Origin: Chryseobacterium sp.
GTDB lineage: Bacteria > Bacteroidota > Bacteroidia > Flavobacteriales > Weeksellaceae
Direction of reading: 5' to 3'
Length of the DNA stretch: 64,000 bases
NCBI GenBank assembly: GCA_018260475.1
Contig: JAGLBA010000001.1
Coordinates: 186,001 to 250,000 of the forward strand
Shown: piece by piece, positions 17,141 to 25,810 of the stretch
How positions within the stretch are numbered: the stretch's first letter is position 1
Layout: each line of letters begins with the position of its first letter
Notes under the pieces: model-generated
The model's input: only the letters and a program-made list of their open reading frames with translations
Databases searched by the model: none
What the model was told of the DNA's origin: nothing
Made by a program: the position numbers and the translations under genes

Positions 17141-17362
17141 TTAGTATTCATCTTCGTTCCAGAGGAAATCATCATCGGTAGGGTAATCTGCCCACACCTC
17201 TTCGATGGATTCGTAGATTTCTCCCTCATCTTCGATGGCTTGGAGGTTTTCTACAACTTCCATCGGAGCACCGGTCCGGATGGCATAATCAATAAGTTCT
17301 GCCTTGGTCATTGGCCATGGCGCATCACTTAAATAAGAGGCTAATTCTAATGTCCAGTACAT
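17141..17362 (-). CDS. DUF2795 domain-containing protein
   Basis: This small acidic protein of 73 residues begins MYWTLELASYLSDAPWPMTK, with AELIDYAIRTGAP and a central NLQAIEDEGEIYESIEEVW. That is the pattern of the DUF2795 family, which is widely conserved in Bacteroidota. Function is unknown to me; the N-terminal half is predicted to be helical. Its own TAnnTTTG box precedes it and the next gene downstream is secA, 120 bases away, so it is probably transcribed alone. Confidence 0.8.
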   Translation of the reverse strand: MYWTLELASYLSDAPWPMTKAELIDYAIRTGAPMEVVENLQAIEDEGEIYESIEEVWADYPTDDDFLWNEDEY

Positions 17363-17388
17363 AGTAAGTCTTGTTTTCTAATTTTTTG

Positions 17389-17396
17389 CAAAAGTA
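17389..17396 (-). promoter_or_regulatory. Putative -7 promoter box for the DUF2795 gene
   Basis: The minus strand reads TACTTTTG, matching TAnnTTTG, 26 bases before the ATG. Confidence 0.5.
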
Positions 17397-17498
17397 TAAA
17401 AATAGAAGGGAATAAAAAGGTTTTCCCAGCTGATTTTCAATTATTTTCCACTATTGGTTTGTCTTTTGGCACCCTGCACCGTTTTGTGCGTATTTGGA

Positions 17499-18521
17499 TT
17501 ATTTTTTCAAATACCATTCCACAAATGTTTTTATGCCATTTTGGAACTTTGTGACAGGGGCATACCCTATGAGGTTTCTGGCTTTGGAAATATCTGCATT
17601 CGTTTTGTTCACATCGCCAGGCTGCATGGGTTGTGGATCTCGAATGGCGGACTTACCAAGGGCGTTCTCTATTGTAGAAACCATTTCATTTAGGCTAATG
17701 ACTTCGCTTTCGCCGAGGTTAATGATTTCATAAACGCCGCTGTTTTGCAGTAAATAATCGGCAGATTTTATAATTCCATCGATGATGTCATCTATAAAAG
17801 TATAATCCCGCGCCGTAGAACCGTCGCCATAAAATGGGATACTGCCACCCTCAGAAATAATTTTTGTGAATTTATGAATCGCGAGATCCGGCCGCTGCCG
17901 TGGGCCGTACACTGTGAAGAATCTTAGATGGATCATATCAATCCCGTACAAACTGTGGTAGACATGTCCGAGTATCTCTCCACATTTTTTTGTCGCAGCA
18001 TAAGGGGAGATAGGGTAATCCACCTTATCAGTCTCTGCAAATGGAATCTTTTCATTATTTCCGTAAACGCTGGATGATGAGGCGCAAACAAATTTGGTCA
18101 AGTTAAATTCCTTGCAAAGTTCCCAAAGGTTCATCGTTCCTTTGATGTTCACTTCCTCATAGTCCATCGGTCGTTCTATGGATGGGCGCACACCCGCCAA
18201 TGCCGCAAGGTGAACGATGCTATCAAATTGATGGACTTCGAAGATTTTTTTTAAACCTTCTTTATCCCGAATGTCTTGATAATAAAGTTGATACCTATCT
18301 GATTTTGTTTGGTCAATGAGATTCAGGATGTCGGTTTCTTTATCCTTAAAATCAAAATCAAGCGGGATTCCTATGCTTTCGAGAGTGTTTTTGATTTTTA
18401 TTTGGTAATTGTAGAAAACGTCAAAATTATCTATATTGATGACAGAATGTCCGTTTTTCAGCAGTTGCTCTACAAGATGGGAACCAATGAAGCCAGAACC
18501 GCCGGTAACGAGATAAGTCAT
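17499..18521 (-). CDS. NAD-dependent nucleotide-sugar epimerase (UDP-glucuronate 4-epimerase-like)
   Basis: This 340-residue extended short-chain dehydrogenase has the NAD motif VTGGSGFIGSHLVEQL at the N-terminus, HLAALAGVRPSIERP near residue 90, ASSSSVYGNNEKIPF near 130 and the catalytic YAATKK (Tyr-x3-Lys) near 155. RFFTVYGPRQRPDLAIHKF near 185 closely follows UDP-glucuronate 4-epimerases of capsule and LPS loci. It probably supplies a sugar for surface polysaccharide. The start at 18521 (MTYLVTGG) was preferred over 18542 because the dinucleotide motif follows directly. It is divergent from the DUF389 gene. Confidence 0.85.
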   Translation of the reverse strand: MTYLVTGGSGFIGSHLVEQLLKNGHSVINIDNFDVFYNYQIKIKNTLESIGIPLDFDFKDKETDILNLIDQTKSDRYQLYYQDIRDKEGLKKIFEVHQFDSIVHLAALAGVRPSIERPMDYEEVNIKGTMNLWELCKEFNLTKFVCASSSSVYGNNEKIPFAETDKVDYPISPYAATKKCGEILGHVYHSLYGIDMIHLRFFTVYGPRQRPDLAIHKFTKIISEGGSIPFYGDGSTARDYTFIDDIIDGIIKSADYLLQNSGVYEIINLGESEVISLNEMVSTIENALGKSAIRDPQPMQPGDVNKTNADISKARNLIGYAPVTKFQNGIKTFVEWYLKK

Positions 18522-18539
18522 TTGTATTATGTTTATCTG

Positions 18540-18547
18540 CAAATTTA
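18540..18547 (-). promoter_or_regulatory. Putative -7 promoter box for the epimerase gene
   Basis: The minus strand reads TAAATTTG, matching TAnnTTTG, 19 bases upstream of the ATG at 18521. This box sits too close to 18542 for that start to be used, which supports the shorter protein. Confidence 0.5.
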
Positions 18548-18573
18548 TTAATTATAGTTGAAAGCCAATTCGT

Positions 18574-18581
18574 TATTTTTG
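18574..18581 (+). promoter_or_regulatory. Putative -7 promoter box for the DUF389 gene
   Basis: TATTTTTG matches TAnnTTTG and lies 15 bases ahead of the ATG at 18596. Confidence 0.45.
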
Positions 18582-18595
18582 CTAAAAATATTTTG

Positions 18596-19345
18596 ATGAA
18601 TCTTCGCCAGTACAAAACAGCATTCGCATTGCCGAAGGAAGAAACCGAAGACCTCTCTTATCTTGAGGTAGAGGAGGGCGCGCACTTTCGGGGTCATAAT
18701 CTTTGGCTTTTGGTCATTTCTATGGGAATTGCGAGCATCGGACTGAACATCAACAGCCCCGCGGCGGTCATCGGGGCCATGCTGATTTCACCGCTTATGG
18801 GCCCTGTGGTGGGCATGGCTTTTGGGTTGGCGATTGGCGACCGACATTTGCTAAAGCTGGGCTTTAGAAACTGCCTACTGATGATTGTGGTCGGCGTTGC
18901 CTCTTCTACGGTGTATTTTTTGGTATCGCCATTTCACAAAGAAACTGGGCAGTTGGATAGTTTTAGGAACGCCACGGTTTTCGATTCCCTGCTGGCGTTG
19001 TTGGGAGGTTTCGCATGGTTTTTAGGCATCATTCGGAAAGAAGCCATTAAGGTGATTGCCGGCGTGGCGGTTTCTACGGCGTGTATTCCGCCGCTGTGTA
19101 CTGCCGGATATGGCATCGCCAACGGAAACTGGGATTATTTCTGGGGAGGCTTTTATTTTTATCTTATCAATTGTTTTTTCATCGGTGTAGGAACTTGGAC
19201 ATTGGCAATTCTTTTAGGCTATCAAAAATTTTACATTAATAATCCTACAAACCGCGGTACTTCGGTACTTATCAGTGTTTTATCGGCAGTTATTTTGATT
19301 CCAAGCGTTATCATTACAAAGAAAAATGGGACAATGAGAACCTGA
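18596..19345 (+). CDS. DUF389 (TIGR00341-like) membrane protein, main part, frameshifted near its end
   Basis: The 249 residues contain several transmembrane helices and the DUF389 core: VISMGIASIGLNINSPAAVIGAMLISPLMGPVVGMAFG near residues 40-75, then a helix-rich region up to SVLISVLSAVILIPSVII. The family is a conserved membrane protein of unknown transport or signalling role. The frame stops at a TGA at 19343-19345 soon after ITKKNG. A different frame continues with plausible protein (KEKWDNENLNSRAK...) to 19656. The break falls in the A-rich run ACAAAGAAAAATGGG at 19316-19330, so this is either a real indel or a homopolymer sequencing error. The ATG at 18596 was chosen over a TTG just before it. 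Confidence 0.8.
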   Translation: MNLRQYKTAFALPKEETEDLSYLEVEEGAHFRGHNLWLLVISMGIASIGLNINSPAAVIGAMLISPLMGPVVGMAFGLAIGDRHLLKLGFRNCLLMIVVGVASSTVYFLVSPFHKETGQLDSFRNATVFDSLLALLGGFAWFLGIIRKEAIKVIAGVAVSTACIPPLCTAGYGIANGNWDYFWGGFYFYLINCFFIGVGTWTLAILLGYQKFYINNPTNRGTSVLISVLSAVILIPSVIITKKNGTMRT

Positions 19346-19656
19346 ATAGCCGCGCTAAATTATATGTTAGCAAGATTAAGGAGAAACATCCGGAGCTTGC
19401 AATCATTAATTATGAACCTTACCAAAAAGGAGATAAAAAATTTCTGAAAATTACGCTGTTGAACGACAGTAGCACTGTGAGCAAGCAAAAACTGAATGAA
19501 CACAACGACATCATCCAAGATATAGATTTGATTTGGCAATATGCGCCGCCTGGAAATTCGGAAAATACGGAAATCCAAAACCTGCAAAAGCAACTGAATG
19601 ACTTACAGAACGAAATGAAAACCTTGAAGGCGGTGCCTGTCACCACCAGACCATAA
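19318..19656 (+). pseudogene. Displaced C-terminal part of the DUF389 protein (other frame)
   Basis: This frame has no start of its own and continues the preceding gene after a one-base shift: KEKWDNENLNSRAKLYVSKI, then the soluble domain EKHPELAIINYEPYQKGDKKFLKITLLNDS and a coiled-coil-like end (NLQKQLNDLQNEMKTL). DUF389 proteins normally carry such a soluble tail after the membrane part. Eleven bases separate its stop from the next gene. If the shift is a sequencing error, the intact gene spans 18596-19656 with about 353 residues. Confidence 0.7.
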
Positions 19657-19667
19657 GACGATAAACT

Positions 19668-20462
19668 ATGAAATTCCACGGACAAATCCTGAAAATGCGT
19701 ACCGAAATAGGCACACCGATACAATATTATATGAATCTTTCCGGAGATATGCTGAATGTGAACCTTCTGATTGGCAGGAGCTTAAAACTTTCGCATACTG
19801 GTTATGAATGTGTGAATTGTGGTAGCAGCCAGCCGGTGTACCGCATGGGATTCTGTAAAAAATGTTTTTTTGAAAGCCCCTATGCCAGCGAAACCATCAT
19901 CCGCCCGGAACTGTCGCGCGCGCACCTCGGCGAAGAAGAGCGCAATTTTGAAGTGGAGAAAAAGATCCAACTGGCACCGCACATCGTGTATCTTGCATAT
20001 ACAGGCGATGTAAAGGTGGGCGTGACCCGCGAGCACCAAGTTCCGACACGCTGGATAGATCAAGGCGCAACTTTTGCATTGCCTATCGCTAAGACTGAAA
20101 ACCGCTATGAAGCTGGAATGATAGAGATGGCTCTGAAAAACCACCTGCCAGATAAAACGAATTACCGAAAAATGCTGCAAGATGACTATGAAGATGACTT
20201 GGATTTGGCAGATTTCCGTGAAAAGATAAAGGAATATTTCCCAGAGGAGTACCAAAATTTCTTCCGTCATGATGATGAAATAATCCGCCTGGATTACCCG
20301 TATGATACGCCGGAGAAAATCAGCGTTTTTAGTTTGGATAAGCAGCCGGAATTTGAGGGAAAACTCATCGGAATCAAAGGGCAGTATTTGAACTTTGAGG
20401 GTGGTAATCAGATAAATATAAGGGCGCACGAAGGCTACACTATGACATTGGAAATATTCTAG
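19668..20462 (+). CDS. DUF2797 domain-containing protein
   Basis: This 264-residue protein is conserved in Bacteroidota and some actinobacteria, with no assigned function. A four-cysteine zinc-ribbon-like motif CVNCGSSQPVYRMGFCKKC lies at residues about 52-70. It is followed by HIVYLAYTGDVKVGVTREHQ, then RWIDQGA and a conserved Glu (RYEAGMIEMALKNHL, near 150). This Y-L...VKVG-T...R...E order resembles the core of GIY-YIG-type nucleases, but the match is my reading and not an established fact. The C-terminal third is acidic (DDYEDDLDLADFREKI). It lies 11 bases after the DUF389 gene and 27 before the AsmA-like gene. Confidence 0.75.
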   Translation: MKFHGQILKMRTEIGTPIQYYMNLSGDMLNVNLLIGRSLKLSHTGYECVNCGSSQPVYRMGFCKKCFFESPYASETIIRPELSRAHLGEEERNFEVEKKIQLAPHIVYLAYTGDVKVGVTREHQVPTRWIDQGATFALPIAKTENRYEAGMIEMALKNHLPDKTNYRKMLQDDYEDDLDLADFREKIKEYFPEEYQNFFRHDDEIIRLDYPYDTPEKISVFSLDKQPEFEGKLIGIKGQYLNFEGGNQINIRAHEGYTMTLEIF

Positions 20463-20489
20463 TTAGAACAAAACAGCATCGTAAAAAAA

Positions 20490-23147
20490 ATGAGTAAAAA
20501 ATATCTAAAACCTATCGGAATTACGCTCGGTATATTCTTATTGGTACTTTTGGTGGGGAGCTTTGGACTGAATTTTTGGTTAAAGAATAGCCTGCCTGGC
20601 TATTTGAAAAAGAATACCCACTACATCGTGAATTATAAAACGCTGGATGTGGAACTCGCTACCGGAAATATCTCTGCCACCGGAATCTCTGTAAATAATA
20701 AAAACCCTAATAATCATAATGTTATAGGACTACAAGGATCAGTAGATACGCTAAAGATAAGCCGTTTTGGTATTTATGAGGCTTTAGTGAAAAAAACTAT
20801 TAGTTCCAATGATCTGCTTTTGGTAAACCCGCATCTGAGCATCACTCTAGCAAAACCTATTGATGATAAAACAGGAAAAAAGCGTAACCCAGTCACTTTT
20901 GAAAACATCCGCATAAAAGACGGAAATATTCAGATTTTTAGGCATACAAAGCAAAAATATATCGCCGTAAATAATCTGATGCTAAATGTAGAAAACCTGC
21001 AAATGACTGAGGAAGATGTAGAAAATAAACTTCCCGTAGTGTTTGACAGATATGATATCCAGGGCGACCGTTTTTATTTCCGTCCAGATAATGTATATGA
21101 AATCTTTGCCGCCAAAATTAGCACGAAGGACGGGCTGATGGACATCATCAATTTCCAACTGAAACCTCTCATGAGCCATGCGCAATTCATCAAAGCTTAT
21201 CCTGAGAAAATAAATATGTTCGATTTTCAGGCAAAGGAGATGAAATTCAAGGATATTATTCTGAACAATAAGAAGTTATCCCTCTCGAATGTGACTTTCA
21301 ACAGTCCCGATTTGAAAATGTTTACCACGGGAGCAAAGCTCCAGCAAAAACAAAAAAGTTTCACTTACGAAGTCAATTTTGATGATGTGGCGTTGAACAA
21401 TGCAAAAGTTTCAATCCTAAAACCGGGTGGTTCTAAACTATTCTCGGCGGAAGATTTAGATTTGAGCATCAGCAGACTTTTCATGGACGAAAATTCTGCA
21501 AAAGGTAATATTCCATTCTCTTATGAAAAATTCAAAATAATTGGAAAAGGTCTGAACTACATTAGCGACAACCAAAATATGATGGTGGCTTCCCTGGCTT
21601 TAAACCAAAGATCGGGAGATTTGCGTGGACTTTCTATCCGCCCGATAGGATCCAACCCGACCAAATCGCAGATGGATTTCTCGGCAAAGCGCGCGCGTTT
21701 TACGGTGAAAGATTGGAATTTGGAGAACAACAAACTCAAATTGAACGCCGATCAGCTTGTTTTGGAAGGTATAGACGGAAACATCTCCGCGGCAAAAAAT
21801 CCACAGAAAAAGAAAGCCAATTATTCCGGTCTCCAGTTTCCGCTTACAGTGAAAAATATCTCGATAAAAAACTCCAACTTATCATACAACATTGGCGACA
21901 AAGGCATCACCCTAAAAAACCTGAACCTGAATGTGGCTGCATTGGAAATGAACGAAGAAACCGTAAAGAACGGGATCCCTTTCAAAACGGGCAATTATTC
22001 CCTTACTACATCTCACCTGCTTTACCGAATCTCACCCTTTTATAATTTGAGCGCCAGCTTGTTGAAATTTAATAAAAATCAACTCACCGTAAATGGATTT
22101 GCAGTGAAGCCACTGGTTTCCCGTGCGCAGTTCATCCGCATGATTCCCTCCGAACGGGATTTATACGACATAAAAACCTCGCAAATTACCGTAAACGGAG
22201 AGTGGGACTTACTATCTGAAAAAAAATTCTTCAATGCGTCGTCGGTAAGTGTTTCCGGGATGCACGCTATAATTTTCCGAAGCAAACTTCCGAAGGACGA
22301 TCTTTCGGACAAACCCATGTATTCCGAGCTTTTGAGAAAAATAAAATTTCCGTTAAGAATCGCAGATTTAAACATAAAAAATTCTCTTCTGGAATATGAG
22401 GAAGACACCAAACAAAGTGTGGGAGCGGGTAAATTGTCTTTCGGACGGTTCAACCTGAATGCGAAAAACATTAATTCTGATAAACCTGCTGGGCAACCGA
22501 CTATGATTCCGATTACGATTCATTGCGCCTTTATGAACGCGTCCCCTATGAATGTGAAATGGAACATCGATACCGCAAGCATGACCGATGCCTTCACCAT
22601 TAGCGGGAATATCGCCGATATGCCTGTCGCGCGCATTAATCCTTTTATTGAGCCTTATTTAAAGGTTCGTGCGGAAGGATTAATTCGAGATTTGATTTTT
22701 AATTTCAAAGGAAATAAGTCTGGTTTGAATGGGACTTTCAACCTAAAACATGAAAACCTAAAAGTCTCCATACTCAAGGAAACCGGGGAAGAAAACACAC
22801 TGCTTTCTGCGGTGGCGAACCTTTTCGTGCGCACGGATTCAGAGAAATTCCCGGAATCTGTAACCGTGGACAATGTGAAGCGCGATCCTACGAAATCCTT
22901 CTTCAATCTTTTTTGGCAAGGTGTACAGGAAGGTTTGAAGAAAACGCTCATCAGCGAAAACATTGAAAAAACTGAGAAAACGGTGAAAAATACTGTGAAG
23001 GATGCTAAAGAAGCCACTAAAATGGTGAAAGAAACCGTGAATGAGGTGAAAAAAGAAATGAAATCTGATCCTAATCCAAAATCTTCCGAGAAAAAAGGCG
23101 GACTCTTCAATAGGATTTTCAAGAAAAAAGAAAAGGCGAAAAACTAA
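20490..23147 (+). CDS. Large AsmA/DUF748-like envelope protein with repeated modules
   Basis: The protein of 885 residues is anchored by one N-terminal helix (residues 8-30, ITLGIFLLVLLVGSFGLNF). The rest is beta-rich with many 'NISATGISV/LSLSNVTF/VKNISIKNSN' strands, as in AsmA-like periplasmic bridge proteins that act in outer-membrane lipid homeostasis. Three similar modules are visible at about 140-275, 295-435 and 455-605. Each has a pattern of 'i-ik/n-n..i', then 'L.ln...l.m.e..v...iPf...y.i', then '...P(L/I).S.AQF/...MDFSAK'. The end is a Lys-rich amphipathic tail (TEKTVKNTVKDAKEATKMVK) and a basic terminus. The exact family and cargo are inference. A terminator overlaps the stop. Confidence 0.65.
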   Translation: MSKKYLKPIGITLGIFLLVLLVGSFGLNFWLKNSLPGYLKKNTHYIVNYKTLDVELATGNISATGISVNNKNPNNHNVIGLQGSVDTLKISRFGIYEALVKKTISSNDLLLVNPHLSITLAKPIDDKTGKKRNPVTFENIRIKDGNIQIFRHTKQKYIAVNNLMLNVENLQMTEEDVENKLPVVFDRYDIQGDRFYFRPDNVYEIFAAKISTKDGLMDIINFQLKPLMSHAQFIKAYPEKINMFDFQAKEMKFKDIILNNKKLSLSNVTFNSPDLKMFTTGAKLQQKQKSFTYEVNFDDVALNNAKVSILKPGGSKLFSAEDLDLSISRLFMDENSAKGNIPFSYEKFKIIGKGLNYISDNQNMMVASLALNQRSGDLRGLSIRPIGSNPTKSQMDFSAKRARFTVKDWNLENNKLKLNADQLVLEGIDGNISAAKNPQKKKANYSGLQFPLTVKNISIKNSNLSYNIGDKGITLKNLNLNVAALEMNEETVKNGIPFKTGNYSLTTSHLLYRISPFYNLSASLLKFNKNQLTVNGFAVKPLVSRAQFIRMIPSERDLYDIKTSQITVNGEWDLLSEKKFFNASSVSVSGMHAIIFRSKLPKDDLSDKPMYSELLRKIKFPLRIADLNIKNSLLEYEEDTKQSVGAGKLSFGRFNLNAKNINSDKPAGQPTMIPITIHCAFMNASPMNVKWNIDTASMTDAFTISGNIADMPVARINPFIEPYLKVRAEGLIRDLIFNFKGNKSGLNGTFNLKHENLKVSILKETGEENTLLSAVANLFVRTDSEKFPESVTVDNVKRDPTKSFFNLFWQGVQEGLKKTLISENIEKTEKTVKNTVKDAKEATKMVKETVNEVKKEMKSDPNPKSSEKKGGLFNRIFKKKEKAKN

Positions 23148-23161
23148 TCTCCGCCTTTTTT
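23131..23161 (+). terminator. Terminator overlapping the end of the AsmA-like gene
   Basis: AAAAGGCG (23131-23138) pairs with CGCCTTTT (23152-23159) and is followed by T residues; the stop codon lies in the loop. Confidence 0.6.
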
Positions 23162-23180
23162 ATTTGATGTAAAAAATGAT

Positions 23181-23522
23181 TTACTCGAAGAAGTATTCAT
23201 CTTGTTCTTCCACAGGTATATCTCTCAAGAATTCATCGAAACTTTCGGGGTAGTTGCTTTCAGCACCGTAGGAATCGATCAGGATACCTTTGTTACCCGT
23301 TTGATCTTGAACCACATACAAAACAGAATTGTCGGATGGGTCACTTTCACCCTCGAAGCGGTAAGACTTCACAATCTTCAAATCTTGTGGCGAGTAAATA
23401 GTTTCGTTGTCCTGCAATTTCATTTCGCCGTTTTCATTCATGCGAAATTCCCTGTGGATTCCTTTGTCTTTTGCTAGCTTTGCCATCACTTGGGATAGGG
23501 TAAGCATTGGTTTTTTTTCCAT
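23181..23522 (-). CDS. Conserved hypothetical protein (Bacteroidota-type)
   Basis: This 113-residue soluble, acidic protein begins MEKKPMLTLSQVMAKLAKDK and continues with MNENGEMKLQDNETIYSPQDLKIVKSYRFEGESDPSDNSVLYVVQDQTGNKGILIDSYGAESN. Homologous short proteins occur widely in flavobacteria and are sometimes labelled phosphoribosylpyrophosphate synthetase, a label not supported by any visible PRPP-loop. The mixed helix and strand pattern suggests a small alpha/beta domain. It is downstream of, and convergent with, the AsmA-like gene and lies 62 bases before the end of the peptidase gene on the same strand order. Confidence 0.65.
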   Translation of the reverse strand: MEKKPMLTLSQVMAKLAKDKGIHREFRMNENGEMKLQDNETIYSPQDLKIVKSYRFEGESDPSDNSVLYVVQDQTGNKGILIDSYGAESNYPESFDEFLRDIPVEEQDEYFFE

Positions 23523-23584
23523 AGCTATTATTTTTTTAAGGTTTAAAAAGGTTTAACAAAAACCGTGCAAGGCTCGCCGACACA

Positions 23585-25702
23585 TTATTTTTTCAAGGAT
23601 TTGTACCCCATTTCATAAAGCGCAAAGCTTAATATATCGGCATTTTCACCTATGACTTGTTCCGTACTGCGCCCTGCACCGTGGCCAGCATTGGTTTCTA
23701 TTCTTACGAGAATTGGGTTGGTACAACCTTGTTTTTCCTGAAGGTTCGCTCCGAATTTGAAGGAGTGTGCAGGAACCACGCGGTCGTCATGATCGCTGGT
23801 AATCACCATGGTAGATGGGTAGCATACGCCTGGTTTTACATTGTGAACAGGAGAATAGGATTTCAGATATTCAAACATTTCGCGGTTGTCTTCTGCGGTG
23901 CCATAGTCGTATGCCCATCCCGCACCGGCGGTGAATTTGTTGTAACGAAGCATATCCAAAACACCCACGCCCGGGAAGGCGACTTTTGCCAAATCAGGAC
24001 GCATGGTCATGGTGGCGCCTACCAAAAGGCCGCCGTTTGATCTGCCGGAAATTGCCATTTTTTCCTTGGAAGTATAGCCGTGGCTTTGCAAATATTCTCC
24101 TGCGGCGATGAAGTCATCAAATACATTTTTCTTTTGAAGTTTTGTGCCTGCGTCGTGCCATTTTTTACCATATTCGCCTCCGCCGCGGATGTTAGGTACG
24201 GCATAGATTCCTCCGTTTTCCATCCACACGGCATTCACCACGGAGAATGCCGGTTGTAGGCTGATGTTGAAACCACCGTAACTGTAGAGAATGGTTGGAT
24301 TTTTCCCGTCTAACTTGATGCACCTTTTGTAGTTGATCATCATTGGGATCCTTGTGCCGTCTTTTGAGGTGTAGAAAACCTGTTCCGATACATAGTCTTC
24401 TGGGTTGAATTTTACTTTTGGTTTTTGGTAAATTTCAGATTTCCCAGTTTCAGCATTGTATTTATAAATCGTGCCCGGCGTGATGTAATTGGTGAAGGAG
24501 AAATACAAATCCTTCTCTTTTTCTTTTCCGGCAAAACCTCCCGCCGTACCGATGCCCGGCAGCGTAATATCCCGAACCGGCTTCCCGTTATAGTCATATT
24601 GCTTCACGAAAGACACGGCGTCTTTCATATAAGTAGCGAAAATATAACCTCCTCCAGTGGAAATATTCAGTACATTGTCGGTTTGTGGGATGACTTCTTC
24701 CCAAGCAGAAGGATTTTTTATGTTGAATTTCACCAGTCGGTTATTGGGTGCATCTTTATCTGTGGAAAGATAAATCCAGTCACCCTTGGTGTCCTCTACG
24801 GAAGAGTTATATTCATATCCTTTTTGAATCGGAATCCAATCGGTATTATTTTTTAGATCTTTTATGTAGAGCTCATTACCACTTGTGGCATTAGATGCAG
24901 AGAGAATCAGGTAGCGCTCGTCTTCGGAAACGGCTACGCCCATGTATCTGCGTTTGAAATCTTCTCCACCGATGATGAGTTGGTCTTCAGACTGTTTTGT
25001 GCCGAGTTTATGGAAGAAAACCTTTTGAGTATCTGTAATCCCGGAGAGCATACTGCCTTCTTTCGGTTGGTCGTAGGAGGAATAGTAAAAACCTTCGTCA
25101 CCCAGCCAAGAAGCACCACTAAACTTCATCACTACAGGATCGCCGATAATTTTTTTGGTTAAGGCATCCATCACAATTATTTTTTGCCAATCGGAGCCGC
25201 CCTCGGAAATAGAGTAGGCCACTAGGGTTCCTTTTTTGTTAAAGCGAAGCCCAGTAAGAGATGTCGTACCTTTTTCGGAAAATTTATTTGGGTCGAGGAA
25301 AACCTCTGTTTTTCCATCTTTCCCGGTGCGATATACGACGCTTTGTGCCTGCAAGCCATCATTTTTATAGAAATAAGTATAATCGCCTTCTTTGAATGGC
25401 GCCCCTATTTTTTCGTAATTCCAAATCGTTCTCAGTTGGTTTCGGATTTCTTCACGAAAAGGGATTTTTGCCAAGTAATCTTGTGTAAAAGCCACTTCTC
25501 GTTGCACCCAGTCCTTGGTATCTTCGGCGCGGTCATCCTCCAGCCAGCGGTATGGGTCTGCTACGGTAGTGCCAAAGTAGGTATCGGTGTGGGTTCCTTT
25601 CTTCGTTGCGGGATAATTCATTTTAGATGTGCTCATCTTTTGCGTAGAACAAGAGGTTAAAAAAAGCGATCCTGCTGCGATTAAAATTGGTTTGATATTC
25701 AT
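23585..25702 (-). CDS. Secreted prolyl oligopeptidase family serine peptidase (S9A)
   Basis: The 705-residue protein starts with a lipoprotein signal (MNIKPILIAAGSLFLTSCST, lipobox LTSC). It then has the N-terminal propeller seen in prolyl oligopeptidases: TYFGTTVADPYRWLEDDRAEDTKDWVQ near residue 40. The catalytic hydrolase domain has the nucleophile motif ISGRSNGGLLVGATM near residue 548, Asp in TSDHDDRVVPAHSFKF near 630 and His in TNAGHGAGRS near 670. Enzymes of this class cut peptides after proline outside the cytoplasm. It is an isolated gene with a TAnnTTTG box. Length is normal. Confidence 0.92.
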   Translation of the reverse strand: MNIKPILIAAGSLFLTSCSTQKMSTSKMNYPATKKGTHTDTYFGTTVADPYRWLEDDRAEDTKDWVQREVAFTQDYLAKIPFREEIRNQLRTIWNYEKIGAPFKEGDYTYFYKNDGLQAQSVVYRTGKDGKTEVFLDPNKFSEKGTTSLTGLRFNKKGTLVAYSISEGGSDWQKIIVMDALTKKIIGDPVVMKFSGASWLGDEGFYYSSYDQPKEGSMLSGITDTQKVFFHKLGTKQSEDQLIIGGEDFKRRYMGVAVSEDERYLILSASNATSGNELYIKDLKNNTDWIPIQKGYEYNSSVEDTKGDWIYLSTDKDAPNNRLVKFNIKNPSAWEEVIPQTDNVLNISTGGGYIFATYMKDAVSFVKQYDYNGKPVRDITLPGIGTAGGFAGKEKEKDLYFSFTNYITPGTIYKYNAETGKSEIYQKPKVKFNPEDYVSEQVFYTSKDGTRIPMMINYKRCIKLDGKNPTILYSYGGFNISLQPAFSVVNAVWMENGGIYAVPNIRGGGEYGKKWHDAGTKLQKKNVFDDFIAAGEYLQSHGYTSKEKMAISGRSNGGLLVGATMTMRPDLAKVAFPGVGVLDMLRYNKFTAGAGWAYDYGTAEDNREMFEYLKSYSPVHNVKPGVCYPSTMVITSDHDDRVVPAHSFKFGANLQEKQGCTNPILVRIETNAGHGAGRSTEQVIGENADILSFALYEMGYKSLKK

Positions 25703-25719
25703 TTAGACTAAGGTTTATT

Positions 25720-25727
25720 CAAATATA
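25720..25727 (-). promoter_or_regulatory. Putative -7 promoter box for the S9A peptidase gene
   Basis: The minus strand reads TATATTTG, matching TAnnTTTG, 18 bases upstream of the ATG. Confidence 0.5.
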
Positions 25728-25810
25728 AAAAAAATTTAACAGACTTTAGCGCATTATTACGACTTTACGGAACGGGTTTTGTTTTATTATAATATATTAG
25801 TATTTTTAAA

